DNA from: JAQSWP01 sp040255215
Lineage (GTDB): Bacteria > Pseudomonadota > Alphaproteobacteria > Reyranellales > JAQSWP01
NCBI GenBank assembly: GCA_040255215.1
Contig: JBDZUM010000076.1
Span: forward strand, 1 to 20,101
Reading direction: 5' to 3'
Length of the DNA stretch: 20,101 nucleotides
The notes under the pieces are model-generated. The model was not told the origin of the DNA, did not search any database, and saw only the letters and a program-made list of their open reading frames with translations. A program made the position numbers and the translations under genes. Below, in pieces: positions 13,630 through 20,101 of this stretch (position 1 is its first letter; every line of letters begins with the position of its first letter).

Positions 13630-14931
13630 TCAGCCATCCTCTGCCAGGCGCAGGCCGGAGAACTGCCAGCGCGCGTCGGGCGGAAAGAAGTTGCGATAGG
13701 TGGCGCGCACATGGTCGGCCGGCGTGGCGCAGGAACCGCCGCGCAACACCATCTGGCCCGACATGAACTTGCCGTTGTACTCGCCGATCGCGCCGGCGGC
13801 GGGGCGGAAGCCGGGATAGGGCAGGTAGGCCGAGCGCGTCCATTCCCAGACGTCGCCGAACATCTGCTGCAGCCCGCCGCCGGTGCGCGCACCTGGCGGC
13901 GCCTGCGGATGCAACCGGTCGCTCTCGAGGAAATTGCCGTCGCCGCGTTCGACCGAGGCGGCGGCGATCTCCCATTCCGCCTCGCTCGGCAGGCGCCTGC
14001 CGGCCCAGGCGGCATAGGCGTCGGCCTCGTAGTAGGAGACATGCGCCACCGGCTCGCGCTCGTCCAGCCGCCGTTCGCCGGCCAGCGTGCGGATGCTCCA
14101 GCGCTCGCCGTCGCGCCGCCAGTAGAGCGGCGCCTGCCAGCCGCGCTCGTTGAGCGCGTGCCAGCCGTCGGACAGCCAGAACTCGGCGCGCCGGTAGCCG
14201 CCATCGGCGATGAAGGCGGCGAACTCGCCGCAGCTCACCGGCCGCGACGCCAGCTTGAACGGCGCTACGTAGACCTTGTGCCGCGGGCTTTCGTTGTCGA
14301 AGGAAAATCCGTCGCCGTCATGGCCGATTTCGACCAGCCCGCCGGCGAAGTCGACGAAATCCATCGCCGCCACGCCCGACGGCGCCGGCTTGGCGGCGGG
14401 CCGGATCGCCGGCATGACGTGCTGGCCGGCCAGCACGTGCTTGATGTCGGTGACGATCAGCTCCTGATGCTGCTGCTCGTGGTTGAGCCCCAGCGCCAGC
14501 AGCGGCGCGATGCGTTCGAGCACGTTCTCGCCCGCCGTCTCGATCAATGCCTGCATCGCCGCATCGACATGCGAGCGGTAGCGGATGATATCGCGCGCCG
14601 TCGGCCGCGAGAGCATGCCGCGCGCCGGCCGCGGGTGACGCGGACCGACCGCCTCGTAGTAGGAATTGAAGAGATAGCGATACGTTTCGTCGAAATGGCG
14701 ATAGCCCTCGGCGAAGGGCTCGAGCAGGAAAGTCTCGAAGAACCAGCTGGTATGCGCCAGATGCCATTTGGTCGGCGACACGTCCGGCATGGACTGGATC
14801 GTCATGTCCTCCGGTTCCAGCCCCTCGATCAGGTGCAGCGACTGCGCGCGCACCTCGACGAAGCGCCGCGCCAGCGCGGCGCGGTCGGGATGGCCCGCCG
14901 CATCGGCGGTTGATGTTGTGTGCTCGACCAT
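13630..14931 (-). CDS. egtB: Hercynine oxygenase EgtB (ergothioneine sulfoxide synthase)
   Basis: EgtB is a non-haem iron enzyme joining hercynine to a thiol donor with O2. This 433-residue protein has an N-terminal DinB-like domain with the iron ligands His60 in 'WHLAHTSWFFETF' and His151/His155 in 'NHEQQHQEL', equivalent to His51, His134 and His138 of mycobacterial EgtB. The C-terminal domain is formylglycine-generating-enzyme-like: 'PVSCGEFAAFIADGGY', 'RLPSEAEWEIAA', 'FGDVWEWTRSAYLPYPGF', 'LRGGSCATP', 'TYRNFFPPDARWQFSGLRLA'. No egtA, egtC or egtE gene adjoins it. The sulfur donor may therefore be cysteine itself, or gamma-Glu-Cys made by genes elsewhere. The ATG at 14931 has no Shine-Dalgarno sequence and lies 20 bases after the -10 of the EcfG-type promoter, so the leader is very short. 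Confidence 0.95.
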   Translation of the reverse strand: MVEHTTSTADAAGHPDRAALARRFVEVRAQSLHLIEGLEPEDMTIQSMPDVSPTKWHLAHTSWFFETFLLEPFAEGYRHFDETYRYLFNSYYEAVGPRHPRPARGMLSRPTARDIIRYRSHVDAAMQALIETAGENVLERIAPLLALGLNHEQQHQELIVTDIKHVLAGQHVMPAIRPAAKPAPSGVAAMDFVDFAGGLVEIGHDGDGFSFDNESPRHKVYVAPFKLASRPVSCGEFAAFIADGGYRRAEFWLSDGWHALNERGWQAPLYWRRDGERWSIRTLAGERRLDEREPVAHVSYYEADAYAAWAGRRLPSEAEWEIAAASVERGDGNFLESDRLHPQAPPGARTGGGLQQMFGDVWEWTRSAYLPYPGFRPAAGAIGEYNGKFMSGQMVLRGGSCATPADHVRATYRNFFPPDARWQFSGLRLAEDG

Positions 14932-14950
14932 AGGGAACTATAGACGCCGG

Positions 14951-14976
14951 AACGGGGGTGAAAACCCCTTAGTTCC
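14951..14976 (-). promoter_or_regulatory. EcfG-type (general stress response) promoter for egtB-egtD
   Basis: Read on the minus strand, GGAAC (14976-14972) is followed by 17 bases and then CGTT (14954-14951). This is an exact match to the GGAAC-N16/17-CGTT consensus of the alphaproteobacterial general stress sigma factor EcfG/SigT (PhyR-NepR-EcfG system). It points at egtB, whose ATG begins 20 bases after the -10. The spacer is partly palindromic (GGGG...CCCC), and GGAAC/GTTCC is itself an inverted repeat, so a hairpin is an alternative reading. The start site would fall near 14944. Confidence 0.65.
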
Positions 14977-15030
14977 GCCGTCGCACGCGCAGGCGTCAAT
15001 TTTTCGTCAGCGGTATCGATTCGCGCCGCG

Positions 15031-15051
15031 ATTGACAGCGAATTGACAGCG
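15031..15051. repeat. Short tandem repeat ATTGACAGCG x2
   Basis: ATTGACAGCG occurs at 15031-15040 and again at 15042-15051, separated by one A, in the gap between the last transporter gene and egtB. Each copy contains TTGACA on the plus strand, but no plus-strand gene follows. It may be a binding site for a regulator or a chance duplication. Confidence 0.35.
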
Positions 15052-15081
15052 CGATGACGACAGGATGCAGGCGCTGAGCGA

Positions 15082-16065
15082 TTACCCGCGCAGGTGGCAG
15101 GCGACCCAGTGCCCGGGCCGCGATTCCCTGAACTCGGGAACCTCCGTGCTGCACAGCGGCAGCTGGCGGATCGGGCAGCGCGTGTGGAAATGGCAGCCGC
15201 TCGGCGGACGGATCGGGCTCGGCACGTCGCCCGCGAGCTTGATACGCTCGCGCTTCAATGCCGGATCGGGAATCGGCACCGCCGACAGCAGGGCTTCCGT
15301 ATAGGGATGCAGCGGGCTGGTGTAGAGATCGCGCGACGGCGCCATCTCGACGATGCGGCCGAGATACATCACCGCCACCCGCGTCGAGATATGCTCGACC
15401 ACCGACAGATCATGGGCGATGAAGATGTAGGTCAGGCCGAATTCCTGCTGCAAATCTTCCAGCAGGTTGATGACCTGCGCCTGGATCGACACGTCGAGCG
15501 CCGAGACCGGCTCGTCGCACACCACCAGCTTGGGCGACACGGCGAGGGCGCGCGCGATGCCGATGCGCTGGCGCTGGCCGCCGGAGAATTCGTGCGGAAA
15601 GCGCCGCATGTGGTCGGGGTTGAGGCCGACCGTTTCCAGCAGCTCGACGATGCGCGCTTCGTACGCCTGGGGCGTGGCGGCCAGCTTGTGGATGGTCAGG
15701 GCCTCGCCGATGATGGCGCCCACCGTCATGCGCGGATTGAGCGAGGCGTAGGGGTCCTGGAAGATGATCTGCATGTCGCGCCGCATCGCCTGCAGCTGCC
15801 TGCGGTCCATCGCCGTCACGTCCTCGCCCTGAAACCACACTTCGCCCGAGCTGGGCTCGATCAGGCGCAGGATACAGCGGCCGGTGGTCGACTTGCCGCA
15901 ACCGGACTCTCCCACCAGCCCCAGGGTTTCGCCGGCCTGCAGGTCGAAGCTGACGTTGTTGACCGCATGCACCCGGTCGATCTCGCGGCCGAACACGCCG
16001 CCCTTGATGGAGAAGTTCTTGACGAGGTTGCGGACGGCAAGGAGGGGGGGCTGCTGGTCGGTCAT
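15082..16065 (-). CDS. dppF: Peptide ABC transporter ATP-binding protein, DppF/OppF type
   Basis: The protein has 327 residues from the ATG at 16065. The frame is open 18 codons further upstream, but that part reads through a REP-like repeat and is not protein-like. ATPase motifs are complete: Walker A 'GESGCGKS' (52-59), Q-loop 'IIFQDPYASLNPRM' (about 100-113), signature 'SGGQRQR' (161-167), Walker B 'LVVCDEP' (180-186) and the switch His in 'IFIAHDLSVVEH'. The C-terminal oligopeptide/dipeptide region has four cysteines (291, 297, 305, 323) in the spacing that binds a 4Fe-4S cluster in characterised Opp/Dpp ATPases. It pairs with the ATPase encoded upstream (16235-17254) to power import. It is last in the transporter operon, separated from its partner by 169 bases containing the inverted repeat pair. 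The gene symbol marks the subtype; the transported solute is not known. Confidence 0.93.
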   Translation of the reverse strand: MTDQQPPLLAVRNLVKNFSIKGGVFGREIDRVHAVNNVSFDLQAGETLGLVGESGCGKSTTGRCILRLIEPSSGEVWFQGEDVTAMDRRQLQAMRRDMQIIFQDPYASLNPRMTVGAIIGEALTIHKLAATPQAYEARIVELLETVGLNPDHMRRFPHEFSGGQRQRIGIARALAVSPKLVVCDEPVSALDVSIQAQVINLLEDLQQEFGLTYIFIAHDLSVVEHISTRVAVMYLGRIVEMAPSRDLYTSPLHPYTEALLSAVPIPDPALKRERIKLAGDVPSPIRPPSGCHFHTRCPIRQLPLCSTEVPEFRESRPGHWVACHLRG

Positions 16066-16094
16066 GTCGGGCTCATCTTGCGGCACTTGACAGG

Positions 16095-16206
16095 CTTCAT
16101 GCTGAGCCTGGCGAAGCATGCGCTACGGTGAAGGTCGTTGGACGCGGTTGGCGTCCTGCCGGGCATTGCCTGCGCAAGCGCATCCTTCGCCAGGCTCAGG
16201 ATGAAG
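16095..16206. repeat. Pair of inverted REP-like elements (BIME-like) between two transporter genes
   Basis: The 29-base arm at 16095-16123 and the reverse complement of 16178-16206 agree at 27 of 29 positions. The shared core is CTGAGCCTGGCGAAG. Each arm is itself a hairpin: CATGCT...AGCATG on the left (16098-16120) and CATCCT...AGGATG on the right (16181-16203). The two differences between the arms are exactly complementary to each other within each stem. CCTTCGCCAGGCTCAGGATG-like units are common extragenic repeats in alphaproteobacterial genomes. The element lies in the only sizeable gap inside the transporter operon and may stabilise or partly terminate the mRNA. Confidence 0.8.
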
Positions 16207-16234
16207 AGACGTGCGCAGTTGGTACGGCTGCGCA

Positions 16235-17254
16235 TCAGTACAGCACGCAGGCGACTTTGTGGCCCGGCGCGATCTCGCGCAGCGGCGGGGTGGCCTGCGT
16301 GCATTCCTCGCGCGCGAACTTGCAGCGCGCGGCGAAGCGGCAGCCTTCCGGCGGCTCCAGCAGGCTCGGCACCACGCCGGCGATGGTCTCCAGCCGCTGC
16401 TTGTGGGTGGCGGCGGTATCGATGCGCGGGATCGAGCGGATCAGCCCCTGCGTGTAGGGATGCAGCGGCTTGGCGAACAGCTCGCCGACCGGCGCCTCCT
16501 CGACCACCTTGCCGGCGTACATGACGACCACGCGCTGGCAGGTCTCGGCCACCACGCCCATGGCATGGGTGATCAGCATCACCGCCATGCCCAGCCGCTC
16601 CTTGAGATCGGCCAGCAGGTCGAGGATCTGCGCCTGGATGGTGACGTCGAGGGCCGTGGTCGGTTCGTCGGCGATCAGCAGCTGGGGATCGCACGACAGC
16701 GCCATGGCGATCATCACCCGCTGGCGCATGCCGCCGGAGAACTGGTGCGGATAGTCGTGCACCCGCTTCTCCGGATTGGGAATGTTGACCAGGCGCAGCA
16801 TGTCGATGGTGCGCGCCAGCGCCTGCTTGCGGTTCATGTTCTCGTGCAGCCGCAGCACTTCGCCGATCTGGTCGCCGATCGTGTAGACCGGGTTGAGCGA
16901 GGTCATGGGCTCCTGGAAGACGATGGCGATCTCCTTGGAGCGGATCTTCTGCATCTCCTCCGGCGGCAGCGACACCAGATCGCGCCCCTGCCACATGATC
17001 TGCCCGCCGACGATCTGGCCCGGCGGCATGGGGATCAGCTTCAGCACCGACATGGCGGTGACGGTCTTGCCGCAGCCCGATTCGCCCACCACGCCGACCG
17101 TCTCGCCGCGATGGATGCGCACGTCGACGCCGTCCACGGCGTGGATCATGCCGTCGTCGGTGCGGAAATGCGTCTTCAGCCCGCGTATGTCGAGCAGCAC
17201 CTCGCCGGATGCCGCCTTGCCGCCGCCTGTCCCGGGTGCCGGATGCTGGTCCAT
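16235..17254 (-). CDS. dppD: Peptide ABC transporter ATP-binding protein, DppD/OppD type
   Basis: The protein has 339 residues from the ATG at 17254-17252, two bases after the stop of the permease gene, with AAGGTG upstream. Motifs are Walker A 'GESGCGKT' (57-64), Q-loop 'IVFQEPMTSLNP' (111-122), signature 'FSGGMRQRV' (172-180), Walker B 'LLIADEP' (192-198), D-loop 'ALDV' and the switch His in 'MLITHAMGVVAE'. The C-terminal region 'PEGCRFAARCKFAREEC' carries cysteines 305, 311 and 318, with 336 in 'VACVLY', a quartet matching the iron-sulfur site reported in Opp/Dpp ATPases. It forms the heterodimer with the DppF-type subunit. The first 18 residues are Gly/Ala/Pro-rich and probably disordered. 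The frame continues far upstream, but only as a shadow of the permease gene. Confidence 0.94.
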   Translation of the reverse strand: MDQHPAPGTGGGKAASGEVLLDIRGLKTHFRTDDGMIHAVDGVDVRIHRGETVGVVGESGCGKTVTAMSVLKLIPMPPGQIVGGQIMWQGRDLVSLPPEEMQKIRSKEIAIVFQEPMTSLNPVYTIGDQIGEVLRLHENMNRKQALARTIDMLRLVNIPNPEKRVHDYPHQFSGGMRQRVMIAMALSCDPQLLIADEPTTALDVTIQAQILDLLADLKERLGMAVMLITHAMGVVAETCQRVVVMYAGKVVEEAPVGELFAKPLHPYTQGLIRSIPRIDTAATHKQRLETIAGVVPSLLEPPEGCRFAARCKFAREECTQATPPLREIAPGHKVACVLY

Positions 17255-17256
17255 GC

Positions 17257-18189
17257 TCACATCACCTTGCGCGGGTCGAGCGCGTCGCGCAGCCCGTCGC
17301 CGATGTAGTTGATGGTCAGCACGGCGAGGAAGATCGCAGCGCCGGGGAACAGCGCCCAGTGCACGGCAATGTCGAGATAGTCCTTGGCGTCGAACAGCAG
17401 GCGGCCCCAGGTCGGGATGTCGGGCGGGAAGCCCAGCCCGAGGAACGACAGGGTCGATTCGGCGATGATGGCGGCGGCGACGTCGATCGTGCCGGCGACG
17501 ATCACCGGCCCCAGCGAGTTGGGCAGGATGTGGCGCACCACCTGGCGGGGAGTCGAGGCGCCCAGCGCGCGGGCCGCCTCGACGAATTCCTTCTCGCGCA
17601 GCGAGAAGAACTGCGCCCGCACCAGCCGCGCCACCGGCATCCAGCGGAAGGCGCCGATCACGACCACGATCAGCACGAAGACGCCGAACTCGGGCCCGGC
17701 GATCTCCTTCAGCGTGTCGCGGAACAGGTAGATCACCAGCACCAGCAGCGGCAGCTGCGGCAGGGCGAGGAACAAATCGGTCAGCCACATCAAGGCGGCA
17801 TCGACGCTGCCGCGCGAGATGCCGGCGATGGCGCCGATGATGACGCCGACGATGATCGCCACCGCCATCGCCGCCAGGCCGACCGCGATCGAGATGCGCC
17901 CGCCATAGAGCATGCGCGACAGCAGATCCTGGCCCAGGTCGTCGGTGCCCATCGGATGCGCCCAGGACGGGCCCTGCAGCCGGGCGGTGAAGTCGATTTC
18001 GTTGATCGGCACGGCCCAGATCAGCGGCCCGAACGTCACCGCCAGGATCATGAAGGCGAGAACGAACAGACTGCCATAGGCCAGCTTGTGGCGCCGGAAG
18101 CGCCGCCATGCCTCGCGCCACGGCGTCATCGGCCGGGCGCGGAGCGGGACCGGCCTACCGATAAGTGATGCGAGGGTCGAGCCAGCCAT
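17257..18189 (-). CDS. dppC: Peptide ABC transporter permease, DppC/OppC type
   Basis: This 310-residue inner-membrane permease starts with a short cytoplasmic N-terminus 'TPWREAWRRFRRHKLAYGS', typical of DppC. A first helix ('LFVLAFMILAVTFGPLIWAV') and a periplasmic loop 'HPMGTDDLGQDLLSRMLYGG' (family hallmark) follow, then a block of about five helices. The cytoplasmic EAA loop 'EAARALGASTPRQVVRHILP' contacts the ATPases. The start is uncertain. The ATG at 18189 overlaps the end of the dppB-type gene by 35 bases and has no clear Shine-Dalgarno sequence; the later ATG at 18129 ('MTPWREAW') would remove 20 residues and the overlap. It is the second permease of a heterodimer and lies two bases from the ATPase gene downstream. 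Confidence 0.92.
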   Translation of the reverse strand: MAGSTLASLIGRPVPLRARPMTPWREAWRRFRRHKLAYGSLFVLAFMILAVTFGPLIWAVPINEIDFTARLQGPSWAHPMGTDDLGQDLLSRMLYGGRISIAVGLAAMAVAIIVGVIIGAIAGISRGSVDAALMWLTDLFLALPQLPLLVLVIYLFRDTLKEIAGPEFGVFVLIVVVIGAFRWMPVARLVRAQFFSLREKEFVEAARALGASTPRQVVRHILPNSLGPVIVAGTIDVAAAIIAESTLSFLGLGFPPDIPTWGRLLFDAKDYLDIAVHWALFPGAAIFLAVLTINYIGDGLRDALDPRKVM

Positions 18190-19114
18190 AGATGATGTCC
18201 GCGAGCAGGTTGAACAGGATGACGAGGATTGCGAAGACGAAAGTGACGGCCATGATGACCGGCGTGTCGTTGGCCAGCACGGCGGTGATCAGCAGCGAGC
18301 CGATGCCGGGAATGCGGAAAATCTGCTCGGTGATGATGGCGCCGCCGAACACCGCCGGCATCTGCAGCGCCACCAGCGTCACCACCGGGATCATGGCGTT
18401 GCGCACCACGTGCTTGATGATGACGCCGCGTTCGCGCAGGCCCTTGGCGCGGGCGGTCGTCACGTACTCCAGGCGGATCATGTCGAGCACCGCCGAGCGC
18501 ACGTAGCGCGTCCAGGAGGCGCCCTGGAAGATGCCCAGCACCAGCACCGGCATGATGGCCTGCTTGATGTGCTCCCAGTAGAACGCCCAACCGGTGGCTT
18601 CTATGTCGGCCCGGTAAACGAACGGCAGCCAGTCGAGCTGGATCGAAAACAGCAATATCAGCAGCAGGCCGGTGAAGAAGGGCGGCAGCGAGAAGCCGAT
18701 GAAGGCCAGCGTGTTGGCGATCTGGTCGAAGATCGAATAGGGGCGGGCGGCGGCATAGACGCCGACCGGCAGCGCGATCGCCAGGGCGACGATCTGCGAG
18801 GAGCCGATGATCAGCAAGGTCACGCCGACGCGCTGCAGGATCAGGTCGTCGACGTTGATACGGCTGGCGAAGGAGAAGCCCCAGTCGCCCTGCAGCATCG
18901 CCGTCAGCCAGCGGAAATATCGGATGTAGATCGGATCGTCGAGCCCGAAGGCGATGCGGATGTTCTCGCGCACCTCCGGCGGAATGTTCGGGTTGGTCGC
19001 CAGTTCCTCGAACGGATCGCCCGGCGCCAGCGCCAGCACGACGAACAGCACGACGCTGATTCCCAACAGGCTGGGAAGGGCGATCAGCAGTCGCCGGAGT
19101 AGGTATTGGCTCAA
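18155..19114 (-). CDS. dppB: Peptide ABC transporter permease, DppB/OppB type
   Basis: This 319-residue protein starts at a TTG (19114-19112) with GAGGGAAG well placed upstream. The start is supported by the classic DppB beginning 'SQYLLRRLLIALPSLLGISV'. Helix 1 is followed by the 'LAPGDPFEEL' segment and 'RENIRIAFGLDDPIYIRYFR', then 'GDWGFSF', a hallmark of this subunit, and five more helices. The cytoplasmic coupling loop is 'TTARAKGLRERGVIIKHVVR', and 'IPGIGSLLITAVLANDTPVI' closes the core. It is encoded directly after the binding protein and forms the channel with the DppC-type permease. The 3' end overlaps the annotated start of that gene. Confidence 0.94.
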   Translation of the reverse strand: MSQYLLRRLLIALPSLLGISVVLFVVLALAPGDPFEELATNPNIPPEVRENIRIAFGLDDPIYIRYFRWLTAMLQGDWGFSFASRINVDDLILQRVGVTLLIIGSSQIVALAIALPVGVYAAARPYSIFDQIANTLAFIGFSLPPFFTGLLLILLFSIQLDWLPFVYRADIEATGWAFYWEHIKQAIMPVLVLGIFQGASWTRYVRSAVLDMIRLEYVTTARAKGLRERGVIIKHVVRNAMIPVVTLVALQMPAVFGGAIITEQIFRIPGIGSLLITAVLANDTPVIMAVTFVFAILVILFNLLADIIYGWLDPRITYR

Positions 19115-19137
19115 GCGGCTTCCCTCTGCGCTGGGAG

Positions 19138-19166
19138 CGGGCGCCGGCCTCTAGAGCCGGCGCCCG
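19138..19166 (-). terminator. Strong intergenic hairpin between binding-protein and permease genes
   Basis: GGGCGCCGGC (19139-19148) pairs with GCCGGCGCCC (19156-19165), extended by one C-G pair, around a CTCTAGA loop. It follows the stop of the solute-binding protein by about 30 bases and has no T-tract on the minus strand. Such a hairpin commonly protects the upstream mRNA or partly terminates it, so that binding protein is made in excess over the membrane subunits. Confidence 0.55.
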
Positions 19167-19195
19167 TCTCTGTCACGGACGGATTGCGGCGCCGG

Positions 19196-20101
19196 TCAGG
19201 CGTCGCGCCACCACTCCCTGAGATTATAGAGATCGTTGTCCCAGCCGCTGATGCTGACATGCAGCTTGTTGGACACCGCCCCGACGCGCGGACGGTACAC
19301 CACCGGAATGACGGCATTGGCGGTGCAGACGATATCGTTGATCTTGATGAACAGCGCCGCCCGCTTGACCGGATCGAGCTCGCCTTCGGCGGCCTTGTAG
19401 GCGGCGTCGACGTCGGCGTTGACGAAACGGGTGATGTTGCGGCCCTGCCACTTGTTCTCCTTGGTGGCGACCTGCGAGGAGATGAACTGGTTCATGAACA
19501 GGCCCGGATCGGGCTCGGTCATGGTCGTGGTGTACATCTGCATGTCGCAGTAGAACTTGGTGTAGGTGTCCGGGTTCGCCACGTCGGACGAGAAGAACAC
19601 CGACGCCGTCACCGACTTCAGTTCGATGTCGATGCCGGCCTTCTGGCAGGCCTGCTTGACGATGGCTTGGGTCTTCTGGCGCGGCGCGTTGATCGAAGTC
19701 TGGAAGATCATCTTCAGCTTCTTGCCGCCCTTCTCGCGGATGCCGTCCGAGCCCTTCTTCCAGCCGCCGTCCTCGAGAATCTTGGCGGCCTTCTCGACGG
19801 CGAACTCGTACTTCATCGTCTTGGAGCGGAAGCGCTCCGGATTGTTGAGGAAGTTCGCCGTGGCGACGCCGGTGCGGCCGTAGATGAACTGCTGCACCGA
19901 CGCGCGGTCGACCAGCAGGCCCATGGCCCTGCGCACCGCCGGGTCCGACAGCAGCGGATGCTTGGTCGAGATATGCGAGCGCTCGCCGTCGACTTCCGTG
20001 TTCGGGTCGGTGCTGTTGAGCTGCATATGCTCGATATTGCCGCCGGCCACGATGTTGGCGCGGCCCTTGCCGTCCTTCTCGAGCTTGAGCAGGATTTCGT
20101 C
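19196..20101 (-). CDS. ABC transporter substrate-binding protein, family 5 (DppA/OppA-like), C-terminal part
   Basis: The frame is open from the right edge of the window (minus strand) to the stop at 19196-19198, giving about 301 residues. The real start and signal peptide lie beyond the window. The GTG at 20050 is internal, since coding-like sequence continues upstream of it. Family features are 'LLSDPAVRRAMGLLVDRASV' (the conserved DxxVRxA segment after the substrate lobe), 'FAVEKAAKILEDGGWKKGSDGIREK', 'KTQAIVKQACQKAGIDIELK' and the end 'HVSISGWDNDLYNLREWWRD'. 'YCDMQMYTTTMTEPDPGLFM' is the usual 'D..l......pDP' element. This is the periplasmic binding partner of the two permeases and two ATPases that follow. 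The ligand is probably a peptide or another amide, but family 5 also binds nickel, sugars and opines. Confidence 0.92.
   Translation of the reverse strand, partial: DEILLKLEKDGKGRANIVAGGNIEHMQLNSTDPNTEVDGERSHISTKHPLLSDPAVRRAMGLLVDRASVQQFIYGRTGVATANFLNNPERFRSKTMKYEFAVEKAAKILEDGGWKKGSDGIREKGGKKLKMIFQTSINAPRQKTQAIVKQACQKAGIDIELKSVTASVFFSSDVANPDTYTKFYCDMQMYTTTMTEPDPGLFMNQFISSQVATKENKWQGRNITRFVNADVDAAYKAAEGELDPVKRAALFIKINDIVCTANAVIPVVYRPRVGAVSNKLHVSISGWDNDLYNLREWWRDA

Noticed and set aside
13630..14931. OvoA-type ovothiol synthase instead of EgtB
   Set aside because: OvoA carries a fused methyltransferase domain and has no EgtD partner. Here a separate EgtD with its histidine-binding residues is encoded next door.
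15032..15048. Two TTGACA hexamers on the plus strand as a sigma-70 promoter
   Set aside because: No plus-strand gene lies downstream and no -10 is seen; all genes on this side are on the minus strand.
16062..16235. Short peptides encoded in the gap between the two ATPase genes ('ILSLAKDALAQ', 'FARLRMK')
   Set aside because: These are translations of the REP-like repeat, a common source of false gene extensions, not a protein.
1..20101. CRISPR array, prophage, insertion sequence, tRNA or rRNA
   Set aside because: I saw no regularly spaced repeats, transposase or integrase genes, tRNA-like cloverleaf or conserved rRNA sequence on reading through both strands.

Overview
The window is GC-rich (roughly two thirds G+C by eye) with densely packed, bacterial-type genes. 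The gene content points to an alphaproteobacterium: an RpoE-ChrR (ECF11-type) sigma/anti-sigma pair, an egtB-egtD ergothioneine pair preceded by an EcfG-type promoter sequence, and many small catabolic enzymes. The order is probably Rhodospirillales or Hyphomicrobiales, but I cannot fix the genus from sequence alone. Nothing looks like a prophage, plasmid, CRISPR array or insertion sequence, and I see no rRNA or tRNA gene.

Layout. Bases 1-206 hold the 3' end of a probable hotdog-fold thioesterase. A 60-residue secreted peptide gene (296-478) follows, with a textbook Shine-Dalgarno sequence and its own rho-independent terminator. An M20 metallopeptidase lies at 584-1987. Next is a probable oxidative-stress block: a secreted fasciclin protein (2149-2640), an ECF sigma factor (about 2866-3447) and a ChrR-type zinc anti-sigma factor (3444-4109) that keeps all eight metal ligands known from Rhodobacter ChrR. 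A catabolic stretch follows: a carboxymuconolactone-decarboxylase-like protein and a beta-lactamase-fold serine hydrolase (4226-6219), then an AT-rich promoter/operator, a D-aminoacylase-like amidohydrolase and an overlapping TetR regulator (6381-8734). On the minus strand are a PRC-barrel exported protein (8731-9189) and a short RskA-like anti-sigma domain (9351-9692). A secreted serine hydrolase (9888-11153), a cysteine-rich FMN-reductase-like protein (minus, 11157-12239) and a small membrane protein (12323-12640) come next.

The right-hand part is all minus strand. Read in the direction of transcription it holds an incomplete solute-binding protein (past the right edge to 19196), two permeases, two ATPases (a complete Dpp/Opp-type peptide ABC transporter), and then egtB and egtD. 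The egt pair appears to have its own promoter: an exact GGAAC-N17-CGTT sequence, the EcfG general-stress consensus, lies 20 bases upstream of egtB. A pair of inverted REP-like hairpins with compensatory base changes sits between the two ATPase genes.

How the genes may work together (inference). The peptide transporter, M20 peptidase, D-aminoacylase-like enzyme and serine hydrolases suggest scavenging of peptides, amides or acylated amino acids. RpoE-ChrR (singlet oxygen response in Rhodobacter) and ergothioneine synthesis (a thione antioxidant that quenches singlet oxygen) are two separate oxidative-stress modules in one 13-kb stretch. I found no clearly unprecedented system. The most interesting signals are the EcfG-type promoter on egtBD, the compensated REP pair, the altered metal site of the amidohydrolase and the orphan truncated anti-sigma domain.
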